Shown: positions 27,419 through 36,942 of the stretch, piece after piece | Layout of the letters: every line of letters starts with the position of its first letter | Position numbering within the stretch: position 1 is the stretch's first letter | Assembly (NCBI GenBank): GCA_000803105.1 | Contig: JTDA01000005.1 | Location: 186,001-250,000 of the forward strand | Length of the DNA stretch: 64,000 bases | From: Coprobacter secundus | Lineage (GTDB): Bacteria; Bacteroidota; Bacteroidia; Bacteroidales; Coprobacteraceae | Reading direction: 5' to 3' | Notes under the pieces: generated by a model | What the model was told of the DNA's origin: nothing | Databases searched by the model: none | The model's input: only the letters and a program-made list of their open reading frames with translations | Program-made: the position numbers and the translations under genes

Positions 27419-30400
27419 ATGAAACGACAGAACATTCTTGCCGGCTTTCTGATTGCCGGTATGAGCGTATTTGCTCAAGGAAACGAGTGGAAAGATCCGG
27501 GTGTAAATGCTGTTAACCGGCTGCCGATGCATTCCCATTATTTTGCTTATGAAAATTCGGAAGTGGCTTGTAACCAGGAACCAAGCCAATCGTCCAATTT
27601 TATGACTTTAAATGGGGCATGGAAGTTTTATTGGGTAAAAGATTCGGATATTCGACCAACAGATTTTTATAAAAATAATTTTGATGACTCTTCGTGGAAG
27701 ACAATACCTGTGCCCGGAATGTGGGAGATTTATGGGTATGGTGACCCGATTTATGTGAATATTGGGTATGCCTGGCGGAAACATTTTAAAAATAATCCTC
27801 CAGAGGTTCCGGTAGAAAATAATCATGTAGGGTCTTATCGTCGGGAGATTACTATACCTGTATCATGGAAGGACAAAGAAATATTTGCCCATTTTGGTTC
27901 TGTTACATCTAACATGTATTTATGGGTAAACGGGAAATATGTGGGTTATAGTGAAGATAGCAAATTGGAAGCTGAATTTAATTTGACTCCATATTTGAAA
28001 CCTGGTAAAAATGTAATAGCTTTTCAGGTATTTCGTTGGTGTGATGGCACTTATCTTGAAGACCAAGACTTTTTTCGATATTCGGGAGTCGGACGCGATT
28101 GCTATCTGTACGTTAGAAATAAGGAATATATAAAAGATATTCGAGTAACTCCAGACCTTGATGCTGTATATCAGAATGGAGTTTTGGATATAGACGTTGA
28201 ATTGTCGAGTAAAGCTTCTGGAGCTCAAGTTATTTTGGATTTGAAAGATGCGGCAGGTCAGGTTGTGAAATCGGAAACAATTAAAGCGAAAGGTAAGAAA
28301 GCTCAAGTGACTATGGCTGTTACTAATCCGGCTAAATGGACTTCAGAGACTCCAAATTTATATGTGCTGACAGCGACATTAAAAGCCAAAAATGGTCAAG
28401 TAAAAGAAGTTATTCCAATAAATGTCGGTTTCCGCAAAGTTGAAATAAAAAATGCCCAGTTGTTAATCAACGGTAAGCCTGTTTTGTTTAAGGGAGCTAA
28501 TCGTCATGAGATAGATCCTCGTGGCGGATATGTTGTATCAGTAGAACGAATGATACAAGATATTAAAATCATGAAAGAGCATAATATTAATGCTGTTCGT
28601 ACTTGTCATTATCCTGACGATAGTCGTTGGTATGATTTGTGTGATAAGTATGGTATTTATGTCGTAGCAGAAGCTAATATAGAGTCTCATGGTATGGGAT
28701 ATGATAAAGAGACTTTAGCAAAGGTTCCAGCCTATGCAAAAGCTCATCTTGAGCGGAATCAGCGTAATGTCCAACGTAATTGGAACCATCCATCTGTCAT
28801 TGTATGGTCTTTAGGTAACGAGGCTGGAGATGGTCCTAACTTTACAGCATGTTATAAATGGATAAAGGAAACCGATTCTTCTCGGCCAGTTCATTATGAA
28901 CGTGCAGAGTTGGGTAGTAATACGGATATATATTGCCCGATGTATTTACCTTATGATGCATGTGAGAAATATTTAAAGAATAATCCACCTATGCCTTTGA
29001 TTCAATGTGAATATGCTCACGCCATGGGAAATTCAGAAGGAGGTTTCAAAGAATATTGGGATTTGGTGCGTAAATATCCGAATTATCAAGGTGGATATAT
29101 TTGGGATTTTGTGGATCAGTCTGTTCGAGTAAAGAATAAAAATGGAATAGATATTTATGCTTATGCCGGAGATTTTAATAATCATGATGATCCTTCGGAC
29201 TATAATTTTTGTGATAATGGTTTGATAAGCCCTGACCGTCGGCCGAATCCTCATGCTGATGAAGTACGTCATATTTATCAGTCTATATGGGCATCACCTG
29301 TTGACTTGCAAAAGGGAGAGGTTGCTGTATATAATGAAAATTTCTTTACTGATTTGGCTGGTATATATGCCCAATGGAAAATTTTGGCCGATGGCGTTTC
29401 TATTCAAGAAGGTGTTGTTCCTGATTTGAATGTCTTGCCTCAACAAACATCTTCAATAAAACTTAATTATGATTTTGCATCGTTACCTTCGGATAAGGAA
29501 TTGTTATTGAATATTGAATTTAAGAAAAAAGCAGCAGAAGAGTTATTGCCTGCAGGGTATGTAGTTGCTTATAATCAATTGGTAATAAAAGATGGTGTTA
29601 TACCTGCTATTACTATAAAGAATAAAATTCAGGATAAAAATACATCTGTCCAATTACCTGTTGTTAAAGATATGGGTAATAAATTGACATTAAAGTCTGA
29701 TATATTGGATATTGCATTTGATAAATCTACTGGGTGGTTATGTAATTATGTAGTAGATGGAGTTTCGATGTTAAGTGATGGTGCTGTTTTGAAGCCTAAT
29801 TTTTGGCGGGCTCCTACGGATAATGATTTTGGGGCTGGTTTGCAAATGAAATATAGAGTATGGAAAAATCCAGAATTTGTACTTAAGTCTTTGAATACTA
29901 TGGAAGAAAACGGGCTGATTAAGGTAAAAGCATTATATGATATGCCATCTGTATCGGCTCAGTTAGAATTGAGTTATGTGATTAATAATGTGGGAGAAAT
30001 TGTTATAACTCAGAAAATGACAGCATCTTCGACAGCTGAGGTGCCGGATATGTTCCGTTTTGGTATGCAAATACAGATGCCGGAATCATTTAATCGTATT
30101 CTATATTATGGTAGAGGTCCTATTGAAAACTATGCAGACCGGAAAAATTCAACGTTGTTAGGTGTATATAAACAATCTGTTGATGAACAATATTATCCTT
30201 ATATCCGTCCTCAAGAAACAGGGACAAAAAGTGATATTCGTTGGTGGAACTTGACAAGTATTGATGGAGCTGGGTTGAGTTTTATTTCAGATGCTCCTTT
30301 TTCAGCTTCTGCATTACATTATACAATAGAGTCTCTTGATGAGGGGGAAAAGAAAATACAGCGTCATGCTGCTGAAGTGGAAAAGGCTTCTTTGACAAAT

Positions 30401-30535
30401 TTCTGTATCGATAAGGCTCAAATGGGTTTAGGCTGTATCAACAGTTGGGGAGCTTTGCCATTGGAAAAATATAGACTTCCTTATGGAGATTATACTTTTA
30501 CATTTAAAATGATACCAATAAAATCAGCTTATTAA
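27419..30535 (+). CDS. Secreted GH2 beta-galactosidase
   Basis: 1038 residues from the ATG at 27419, which begins a good signal peptide (MKRQNILAGFLIAGMSVFAQ); an ATG nine codons upstream (27392) is less likely. Domains in order: sugar-binding jelly-roll (about 50-225), Ig-like (about 240-340), TIM barrel (LFKGANRHEIDPRGGY onwards), a further beta domain, and the C-terminal beta-galactosidase small-chain domain (PNFWRAPTDNDFGAG, YYGRGPIENYADRKNSTLLG). The acid/base Glu468 is in WSLGNEAGDG and the nucleophile Glu531 in IQCEYAHAMGNS. Export indicates periplasmic cleavage of terminal beta-galactose from oligosaccharides, which would complement the fucosidase and hexosaminidase of the nearby locus even though it is separately transcribed. 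Confidence 0.94.
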   Translation: MKRQNILAGFLIAGMSVFAQGNEWKDPGVNAVNRLPMHSHYFAYENSEVACNQEPSQSSNFMTLNGAWKFYWVKDSDIRPTDFYKNNFDDSSWKTIPVPGMWEIYGYGDPIYVNIGYAWRKHFKNNPPEVPVENNHVGSYRREITIPVSWKDKEIFAHFGSVTSNMYLWVNGKYVGYSEDSKLEAEFNLTPYLKPGKNVIAFQVFRWCDGTYLEDQDFFRYSGVGRDCYLYVRNKEYIKDIRVTPDLDAVYQNGVLDIDVELSSKASGAQVILDLKDAAGQVVKSETIKAKGKKAQVTMAVTNPAKWTSETPNLYVLTATLKAKNGQVKEVIPINVGFRKVEIKNAQLLINGKPVLFKGANRHEIDPRGGYVVSVERMIQDIKIMKEHNINAVRTCHYPDDSRWYDLCDKYGIYVVAEANIESHGMGYDKETLAKVPAYAKAHLERNQRNVQRNWNHPSVIVWSLGNEAGDGPNFTACYKWIKETDSSRPVHYERAELGSNTDIYCPMYLPYDACEKYLKNNPPMPLIQCEYAHAMGNSEGGFKEYWDLVRKYPNYQGGYIWDFVDQSVRVKNKNGIDIYAYAGDFNNHDDPSDYNFCDNGLISPDRRPNPHADEVRHIYQSIWASPVDLQKGEVAVYNENFFTDLAGIYAQWKILADGVSIQEGVVPDLNVLPQQTSSIKLNYDFASLPSDKELLLNIEFKKKAAEELLPAGYVVAYNQLVIKDGVIPAITIKNKIQDKNTSVQLPVVKDMGNKLTLKSDILDIAFDKSTGWLCNYVVDGVSMLSDGAVLKPNFWRAPTDNDFGAGLQMKYRVWKNPEFVLKSLNTMEENGLIKVKALYDMPSVSAQLELSYVINNVGEIVITQKMTASSTAEVPDMFRFGMQIQMPESFNRILYYGRGPIENYADRKNSTLLGVYKQSVDEQYYPYIRPQETGTKSDIRWWNLTSIDGAGLSFISDAPFSASALHYTIESLDEGEKKIQRHAAEVEKASLTNFCIDKAQMGLGCINSWGALPLEKYRLPYGDYTFTFKMIPIKSAY

Positions 30536-30549
30536 GAAAATGTCTTGTA

Positions 30550-30587
30550 AAAAAACGGGTTGCGGAATTCATCCGCAACCGTTTTTT
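30550..30587 (+). terminator. Intrinsic terminator after the beta-galactosidase gene
   Basis: A 16-17 bp stem with a G+C-rich core (GGTTGCGGA/TCCGCAACC), a 5-base loop and one bulged G, followed by T6. Confidence 0.85.
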
Positions 30588-30689
30588 ATATTTATAGGTG
30601 TTTCGATGGATAATTAGGTTTGAAAGATAAAAAGGTTTTTTTAGAGATTTCTTCTGTAAATAAAATTTCGAAAATACGAAAGAGAATAT

Positions 30690-30885
30690 GATATATATTC
30701 TTTTATAGTTTTCGAAAAAGGTATTTTTTGAAGATGTTTCTCGGCAAGACCTTACATTCCCGACCGAATGTTTTGGGGAGTCTTGCGTACGTAACGGATA
30801 ATGTCGGCGTTTTGTGTGTGTTTTTAGTATAGAAGGATAACAAGATTGGCGAGAGAATTTTCTCTCTTCTCTTTTTTCATAACTT
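30690..30885 (-). ncRNA. Candidate structured non-coding RNA
   Basis: An exact -7 element (TATCTTTG, 30895-30888 on the minus strand) predicts a transcript beginning near 30884 that enters no convincing gene. It contains GAGAGAAAATTCTCTC (hairpin), then GCAAGAC...GTCTTGC (30786-30780 with 30750-30744) closing over ACATTC...GAATGT. An A+T hairpin (AGAATAT/ATATTCT) near 30700 could mark the 3' end, giving about 190 bases. Length and isolation resemble 6S-like RNA, but I could not derive the 6S long-stem and central-bubble layout with certainty. A weak TTG-started frame crosses the region, runs through the neighbour's terminator and has no family features. Ends are approximate. Confidence 0.35.
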
Positions 30886-30887
30886 GA

Positions 30888-30920
30888 CAAAGATACAGTT
30901 TTTATTTATTAAAAAACTGT
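30888..30920 (-). promoter_or_regulatory. Promoter with adjacent palindrome for the candidate ncRNA
   Basis: TATCTTTG at 30895-30888 is preceded by an inverted repeat ACAGTTTTT/AAAAACTGT (30895-30903 and 30912-30920) spanning the usual -33 to -7 spacer, so a regulator could compete with RNA polymerase here. Confidence 0.4.
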
Positions 30921-31229
30921 TTTTGTGTGAAAAGTTTATTCAAAAAGCTACTTTTCTTCTAAAAAACAGTTAAAATAATGGTATAAGTGTCTATTTTACA
31001 CTAGAAAATCTGCCATTTTGTTACAATTTGGCCATAAATATAGTGCCGAATTTGTGTAAGATATTTATGATGGTGGAAAGAATAGAATACTATATAGTTA
31101 TTTTAGGTATTATGTTTTTATATTAATGAAGAAAATAGGATGGATTGGAGTAGATATATAATCTTTTCAGTTTTCCTCTTGTTCCGGAATTATTTGTTAC
31201 TTTTACATTCAAAATCAGTATGAAGTAAA

Positions 31230-33122
31230 ATGGTTAGTTATTTACAGGTTGATGGATTAAGAAAATCGTTTGGAGACTTATTGCTTTTTGATAAATTGTC
31301 TTTTGGAATAGCAGAGGGTGAAAGAATCGGATTGATTGCTAAAAATGGTTCGGGAAAGACAACATTGTTGAATATAATAGCAGGAAAAGAGGATTATGAG
31401 GCGGGATCAATTGTGTTTCGTAGAGACTTAAAAGTGGGTTATCTGGAGCAAGACCCCAAATATCCAGCGGCATTGTCGGTACTTGATGCATGTTTTCATT
31501 CTGATAATGAAATGGTTCAGTTAATATCTGAGTATGAATCGATAATAAACTCTTCAGACCATTCAAAATTAGAAGAGGTATTAGTCAGAATGGATTATCT
31601 TAAGGCTTGGGATTATGAGCAGAAAGCAAAGCAAATATTATCTCAATTAAAAATAAATAATTTTACTCAGAAAATAGAATACCTTTCTGGGGGGCAATTG
31701 AAACGGGTCGCTTTGGCAAACGTACTAATAGCTGAACCCGATTTATTGATTTTAGATGAACCGACAAATCATTTAGATTTGGAAATGACGGAGTGGCTGG
31801 AGGATTATCTGAAAAGAACGAATGTGAGTTTGCTAATGGTCACTCATGACCGCTATTTTTTGGATAGAGTTTGCAATGAAATTGTAGAAATTGATAATCG
31901 TCGACTGTATAATTATAAAGGGAATTATAGTTATTATCTTGAAAAACGCCAAGAAAGAGTAGATGCTCAAAATGCTGCGATAGACCGAGCTAATAATTTG
32001 TTGCGAACAGAGCTTGATTGGATTCGCCGTCAGCCTCAGGCCAGAGGAACAAAAGCAAAATATAGAATAGATGCATTTCATGAGTTAGAAGAAAAAGCTC
32101 GACAAGAAAAATCTTTAGGAAATGTAAAATTGGAAATTAAATCTTCTTATATAGGATCTAAGATATTTGAAGCAAAGCATTTATCTAAGAAATTTGGAGA
32201 ATTAAAAATTCTGGAAGATTTTAATTATGTGTTTGCCCGTTATGAAAAGATGGGGATTGTGGGCAATAATGGAACAGGAAAATCTACTTTTATAAAAATG
32301 CTCATGGGGTTGGTATCTCCGGACGAAGGAGAAATAGAAATAGGTGAAACTGTTCGTTTTGGGTATTATAGTCAAGATGGCCTTCAGTTTGATGAGCAGA
32401 TGAGAGTAATCGATGCTGTACGAAATATTGCAGAAGAAATTTCATTGGGAGATGGAAAGAAATTGTCAGCCTCTCAATTTTTGCAACACTTTTTGTTTAC
32501 GCCGGAAACACAATATAATTATATTTATAAATTAAGCGGAGGTGAGAAACGAAGATTGTATTTATGTACAGTTCTTATCAGTAATCCTAATTTTTTGGTA
32601 CTTGATGAGCCTACTAATGATTTGGATATAGTAACGTTAAATGTTTTAGAAGAATATTTGAGAACATTTAAGGGGTGTGTGATTGTCGTTTCCCACGACC
32701 GTTATTTCATGGATAAAGTTGTAGACCATTTATTGGTGTTTAAGGGTAATGCTGAATTAAAAGATTTTCCTGGAAGCTATACCGATTATCGGGAGTGGAA
32801 AGATTTTCAGGAACAAAAAGAAAAATCGGAACTTAATGCTCAAATAAAGAAGAGTAATGCAAATGAAAAAATTCTGTATAAGCGAAACGATGCTCAAGAT
32901 ACAGGTAAGCGAAAATTGACATTTAAGGAACGGAAGGAGTTTGAAGAATTGGAAAAACAAATACCAATGCTTGAAGAGGAAAAGTCTTGTCTTGAGACAG
33001 AGATGAGTTCTGGAGTATTATCGACAGATGAATTAATCGAAAAATCGAATCGTATTGCTGTTCTTATCGATTTGATAGATGAAAAAACAATGCGTTGGTT
33101 GGAATTGAGTGAAATGCAATAG
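31230..33122 (+). CDS. ABC-F family ATPase (Uup-like)
   Basis: 630 residues, no membrane segment. Two ABC cassettes are visible: Walker A AKNGSGKTTLL, signature LSGGQLKRVALANVLI and Walker B LLILDEPTNHLDLEM in the first; GNNGTGKSTFIKML, LSGGEKRRLYLCTVLI and FLVLDEPTNDLDIVT in the second. The linker between them is charged and helical (RGTKAKYRIDAFHELEEKARQEK), as in ABC-F proteins that act on ribosomes. A C-terminal coiled coil (about 545-630, rich in Lys/Glu, FKERKEFEELEKQI) matches Uup, which also affects DNA integrity and ribosome assembly. Antibiotic-resistance type is less likely. Single gene. Confidence 0.92.
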   Translation: MVSYLQVDGLRKSFGDLLLFDKLSFGIAEGERIGLIAKNGSGKTTLLNIIAGKEDYEAGSIVFRRDLKVGYLEQDPKYPAALSVLDACFHSDNEMVQLISEYESIINSSDHSKLEEVLVRMDYLKAWDYEQKAKQILSQLKINNFTQKIEYLSGGQLKRVALANVLIAEPDLLILDEPTNHLDLEMTEWLEDYLKRTNVSLLMVTHDRYFLDRVCNEIVEIDNRRLYNYKGNYSYYLEKRQERVDAQNAAIDRANNLLRTELDWIRRQPQARGTKAKYRIDAFHELEEKARQEKSLGNVKLEIKSSYIGSKIFEAKHLSKKFGELKILEDFNYVFARYEKMGIVGNNGTGKSTFIKMLMGLVSPDEGEIEIGETVRFGYYSQDGLQFDEQMRVIDAVRNIAEEISLGDGKKLSASQFLQHFLFTPETQYNYIYKLSGGEKRRLYLCTVLISNPNFLVLDEPTNDLDIVTLNVLEEYLRTFKGCVIVVSHDRYFMDKVVDHLLVFKGNAELKDFPGSYTDYREWKDFQEQKEKSELNAQIKKSNANEKILYKRNDAQDTGKRKLTFKERKEFEELEKQIPMLEEEKSCLETEMSSGVLSTDELIEKSNRIAVLIDLIDEKTMRWLELSEMQ

Positions 33123-33234
33123 ATTAAAAACGGGTGGATTAGTAAGTATGTATTTTATCTATAATAAAAAAGTAATATTATACGAATCGATGAGTTGTGG
33201 CTGTTAGTGATGTCTTTATTTAAAATAAAATTTA

Positions 33235-33242
33235 TAAATTTG
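33235..33242 (+). promoter_or_regulatory. -7 promoter element for the UxaA-like gene
   Basis: TAAATTTG is an exact TAnnTTTG match, 68 bp upstream of the ATG at 33310. If real, the truncated gene is still transcribed from its own promoter. Confidence 0.4.
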
Positions 33243-33309
33243 AAAACTCAATTTAATTAATATCTTTTCTACTATTATAATGTAGATTTTAAATTGTTAA
33301 GATAAAGAG

Positions 33310-34095
33310 ATGTGTGACCTATGCCTGAAAGTGAATCCCGACGATAATGTAGCTGTAGCTGTAGTACCTCTTCGTGCTGGGAAAAGATTGAATGTTGATG
33401 GATGGGATATTATTCTCCCTAGAGATATTCCTGCTGGACAAAAAATAGCTCTTCTTAATCTTGAAGCAGGAGATTATATTATAAAATATGGTTGTCCTAT
33501 TGGTTATGTCACGGATTATATAGATCGGGGTGAATGGATAAATGAGAAAAATGCACGTATTTGTCCGACAGGTATCCAAGATACTCGTAAAACTCACCAA
33601 GTAGATTTGGCAAGTCTTTGGAATCAGGATATTTGTAAAGGATATTTAAGGAAGAGTGGAGAAGCTGGGGTAAGAAACGATGTGTGGATTATTGCTGCAT
33701 CTGAAAATGTGACGTCTTTGGTATATGAGCTGACCGATTCTTTGCGTTTGACAATGGATGGTAATGGTATTAATTTTATAGTTCCTTTTCCATATAATAA
33801 GGCATTGTTTAGTCATCCTGAACAAAATAGTTATTCATATAAAATTTTAAAAGATTTGGTGTGCCATCCTAATGCTGGAGGGGTTTTGGTAATTGCATCA
33901 GAGAATGATTTTGATAAAATAGAGTCATTTAAAATATTTTTAGGAAAATATGATTCTGGACGTATTCGTTTTATATTAGTAAAAGATAATGAAACAGGAC
34001 AAAAATCTTGTATGAAGCTCCTTAAAGAATTATATATACGTGCGTCTAAAAATGAAGTTACAGAGATTCCTTTATCAAAATTGCGACTTGATTAA
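33310..34095 (+). CDS. UxaA/altronate-dehydratase-like protein lacking the C-terminal half
   Basis: 261 residues against about 500 for UxaA. Residues 1-80 match the SAF-like N-terminal domain (VKVNPDDNVAVAVVPLRAGKRL-type start, DIPAGQKIALLNLEAGDYIIKYGCPIGYVTDYIDRGEWI). Residues about 110-125 carry a degenerate GYxRxxGxxGVRN motif (GYLRKSGEAGVRND). The position normally holding a Cys in the following VGCVN-like stretch reads SENV. The sequence ends at PLSKLRLD, where the family normally continues into its conserved GLKCGGSDGFSG segment; nothing downstream restores it. So it keeps the substrate-entry half and loses a catalytic half. It may be a decaying gene or a paralogue with a new binding role; dehydratase activity is unlikely. 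Confidence 0.78.
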   Translation: MCDLCLKVNPDDNVAVAVVPLRAGKRLNVDGWDIILPRDIPAGQKIALLNLEAGDYIIKYGCPIGYVTDYIDRGEWINEKNARICPTGIQDTRKTHQVDLASLWNQDICKGYLRKSGEAGVRNDVWIIAASENVTSLVYELTDSLRLTMDGNGINFIVPFPYNKALFSHPEQNSYSYKILKDLVCHPNAGGVLVIASENDFDKIESFKIFLGKYDSGRIRFILVKDNETGQKSCMKLLKELYIRASKNEVTEIPLSKLRLD

Positions 34096-34368
34096 AAGTG
34101 GCGAATTATCTTTGGTCTTATAAGCATTGTGGTTATGACACTATCGAATATTAGGATGTAATTATTCACGGTATATTATACAGCCATCAATAATAAAAAA
34201 ATATTGAGGTTGTTGAATTGTTTTAAAAGAGATGAATTGTATAAATACCATAATTTGAAGGAAATTCTGTACGGGTAAAGATGAACAAAGATAATGTATA
34301 CCTACTTCGTATTTCTGGTATTGGTTTTTGTTTTGTAGAGAAAGCAGTTCTATAAAATTGGAAATAAT

Positions 34369-34408
34369 ATTTTAAAGAGATAACGTGAAAATGCTATCTC
34401 TTTAAAAT
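34369..34408. terminator. Bidirectional terminator between UxaA-like and GH95 genes
   Basis: A perfect 14 bp stem (ATTTTAAAGAGATA at 34369-34382, TATCTCTTTAAAAT at 34395-34408) with a 12-base loop lies between two converging genes. The 270 bp before it, after the UxaA-like stop, holds no visible gene or family remnant. Confidence 0.75.
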
Positions 34409-34424
34409 AAATATGGTAAAAGAA

Positions 34425-36818
34425 TTAATCTATATTAGTAAAAGTGATGCGAGCATCATCATCTTGTATTGATACTCCTTGTACCTTAATTATGGGTTTA
34501 TCCATGTTTGAAGGGATGCCAATTTGGGCCTTAGTGAGATTACCATTTGTCCATTCTATATCTATCAGATATCCATTTCGAGCAGCTAACCCTGAAATTT
34601 TACCTTCTGGCCACTCTGTTGGTAATGCAGGTAATAAATCAATAAATCCGTCGTGTGATTGTAATAGCATTTCAGCGAATAGACCTGCTGTAGCCATAGT
34701 TGCGTCTACTTGCATATTACCCGATTGATTCGACATCATATTTTCATAACCACTTTCTTTTATTAATTGGTTGAAAATTCGAATAGCTGTATTGCCATCG
34801 TGAAGTCGTGCCCATATAGCCATTCTCCAAGCTGCCGACCAGTTTCCTCCGGTGTGAGGCCAACGATTTCCAAGTTTTCCGAAATTTCTCATCTCTAAAG
34901 ACTTTTTTACGGCGTTGGCCCACTCCGGAGTATGAGTATATGAAATCATATTTCCAGGAAACATTCCGTATAAATGAGCGATGTGTCGGTGATGGTCACG
35001 AGGATTATCAGCATCGATTATCCATTCTTGCAGCTGGCCATATTTTCCTTTTTTTAAAGGATAAAGTTTATCTTTTGCAATAGAGATTTTTTCTTTAAAT
35101 TCTTTGTCTATATTGAGTATGTTGGCTGCATCTATAACATTGGAAAATAAATCATAAACCATTTCAATATCTTGATATGCAGGTACAGTGAAGACTTTTT
35201 TATCCGTTTCTTCTCCGTTTACAGATGAAAATTCAATAGGTTTTCCATCTTTTAATTCTATTCCATGTTCGGCAGATACTGAAGGGGTTACAATTAAATA
35301 TTTTTCGTATGGAGTGAGATTTTCAAGCCAGAATATAGCAGCTTCTTTCATAACAGGATAAGCCTCTTTTTTTAAGTAATCCATGTCGTAAGTAAAGGAA
35401 AAATGTTCCCATAAATGACGGCAGTGCCAAGCTGCTCCGCAGGGATATAGTCCCCAGAGAATATCGTCTCCTGGAGCCGTATGTCCCCATATATTCCCGG
35501 TGGAATGACTTACCCAACCTTGTGTCCCGTAATATTCTTGGGCGGTTATTCGCCCGGGTTTTACGAGATTTACAATCCAGTCGATGTATGCTTCTTCACA
35601 TTCATTTAGACGAGCAGGACCGCAAGACCAATACATTTCTTGTAGATTGATATTACTTTGAAAATTTCCATTCCAAGGAGCTTTTTCGAAAGTATTCCAT
35701 ACGCCTTGTAAAGTTGAAGGTAATGTTCCCGGTCTTGAAGCGCTGATAATCAGGTAACGGCTCAGATTGAACCATAAAGTTTTTAGAGATGAATCGTCTG
35801 TAAATCCTTCTTGCAGCTGTCTTATACGGGAGTCTGTAGTTAAAAGTTCTGAAGCTTTGTCTCCTGTAAGGGTTAACTTTACCCTGTTATATAATGACTG
35901 ATAATCTGATATGTGAGTATATTTTAATTTTTCGTATCCTTTGGCTGTTGCTTTTTTAATAATATCGAGAGTCGTATTTTGTGGATTTTCGCCTTTATAT
36001 GAAGGATATACCTGTTTGTATTCTGTATCTACGGTATATAAAATTGTGGCCTGATTGGCTTCTTTAACTTCAATTTCTTGATTTGAGATATTGATTATGC
36101 CTCCTTCTTGTAATATTTTAATGCGGATACAATAATTGAGGCCATTACCTTTTATAGTTCCGATAAAAGTCAGGCCATCTTTAGTTTTTTCTATTTTGTC
36201 GGAAGGGTAAATTAGTGATTGAGATAAATTAAAATTTATCTTATTATTTTTGTCAGCAGTAAAGTGGAGAGCCAGGATTTTATCTGGATAACTGCAGAAA
36301 TATTCTCGTTTAAAATGGATATCATTTTGAGTATATTCTACAAATCCTCTGGAAGTAGATAAGTCGAGCCCTCTTACGTATTCTTTTACCGGTTGATTAT
36401 TGTCGGGAAAGTCAATATAGAGATTTCCGACCATAGAGAAATGCCCGTAATGGCTATAGTCTCCTACCATATGTTTACGGCAAAGAGAATCGGCTTCTGC
36501 ATATTTTTTTTCGATAATTAGTTTTCGTATTTCTTTGATTTTATCTTTTCCTCCTGTTATTATTGCATTATTGTAATCAGGTGAGGAATGGGGGCCTCCT
36601 GTCCAGAATGTTTTTTCGGCAATGTCAAAGCATTCTCTTTTTATACCCCCATAGAAAGATGCTCCCATATATCCATTCCCGATGTGTAGTGCTTGTTGTG
36701 ACCAATTTTCTGCAGGAGAGGTAAACCATAAAGTCTGATCAGGTGATAATGTTTCTTTTGCTTGTCCTAATAGGAATGCTCCTGTTAATAAGAAAAGTAG
36801 CAAAGAGATTTTTTTCAT
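34425..36818 (-). CDS. GH95 family alpha-L-fucosidase
   Basis: 797 residues from the ATG at 36818, which begins a signal peptide (MKKISLLLFLLTGAFLLGQA); an ATG four codons upstream is less likely. N-terminal GH95 beta domain: LWFTSPAENWSQQALHIGNGYMGA. Catalytic (alpha/alpha)6 domain: SNINLQEMYW carries the paired Asn residues, VTPSVSAEHG the acid Glu, and NMQVDATMATAGLFAEMLLQ the conserved Asp. GH95 enzymes remove alpha-1,2-linked (and sometimes other) L-fucose or L-galactose caps from mucin and milk glycans. It has its own promoter-like element and is separated from the GH18 gene by a terminator, so it can be expressed apart from the rest of the locus. Confidence 0.92.
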   Translation of the reverse strand: MKKISLLLFLLTGAFLLGQAKETLSPDQTLWFTSPAENWSQQALHIGNGYMGASFYGGIKRECFDIAEKTFWTGGPHSSPDYNNAIITGGKDKIKEIRKLIIEKKYAEADSLCRKHMVGDYSHYGHFSMVGNLYIDFPDNNQPVKEYVRGLDLSTSRGFVEYTQNDIHFKREYFCSYPDKILALHFTADKNNKINFNLSQSLIYPSDKIEKTKDGLTFIGTIKGNGLNYCIRIKILQEGGIINISNQEIEVKEANQATILYTVDTEYKQVYPSYKGENPQNTTLDIIKKATAKGYEKLKYTHISDYQSLYNRVKLTLTGDKASELLTTDSRIRQLQEGFTDDSSLKTLWFNLSRYLIISASRPGTLPSTLQGVWNTFEKAPWNGNFQSNINLQEMYWSCGPARLNECEEAYIDWIVNLVKPGRITAQEYYGTQGWVSHSTGNIWGHTAPGDDILWGLYPCGAAWHCRHLWEHFSFTYDMDYLKKEAYPVMKEAAIFWLENLTPYEKYLIVTPSVSAEHGIELKDGKPIEFSSVNGEETDKKVFTVPAYQDIEMVYDLFSNVIDAANILNIDKEFKEKISIAKDKLYPLKKGKYGQLQEWIIDADNPRDHHRHIAHLYGMFPGNMISYTHTPEWANAVKKSLEMRNFGKLGNRWPHTGGNWSAAWRMAIWARLHDGNTAIRIFNQLIKESGYENMMSNQSGNMQVDATMATAGLFAEMLLQSHDGFIDLLPALPTEWPEGKISGLAARNGYLIDIEWTNGNLTKAQIGIPSNMDKPIIKVQGVSIQDDDARITFTNID

Positions 36819-36860
36819 GCGTGTCGTCATTATGTTACAAATTATTAGTTGGAATCATGG

Positions 36861-36868
36861 TAAAGATA
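36861..36868 (-). promoter_or_regulatory. -7-like element for the GH95 gene
   Basis: TATCTTTA on the minus strand (one mismatch to TAnnTTTG), 43 bp upstream of the preferred ATG and downstream of the terminator of the GH18 gene. Confidence 0.4.
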
Positions 36869-36891
36869 GTATAAAATTTTTAAATAAAGAA

Positions 36892-36923
36892 CAAAGGCTA
36901 TCTATAGAAGGAGATAGCCTTTG
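36892..36923 (-). terminator. Intrinsic terminator after the LamG-GH18 gene
   Basis: A 12 bp perfect stem (CAAAGGCTATCT/AGATAGCCTTTG) with an 8-base loop, followed on the minus strand by a T-rich stretch. It separates the PUL operon from the GH95 gene. Confidence 0.8.
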
Positions 36924-36942
36924 AAATTTAGTATGCTGAGAT

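Noticed and set aside
30504..30890. 128-codon frame on the minus strand between the GH2 and ABC-F genes
   Set aside because: It starts at TTG inside the -7 promoter element, runs through the GH2 terminator into the end of the GH2 gene, and has no domain or signal peptide. The structured-RNA reading explains the region better.
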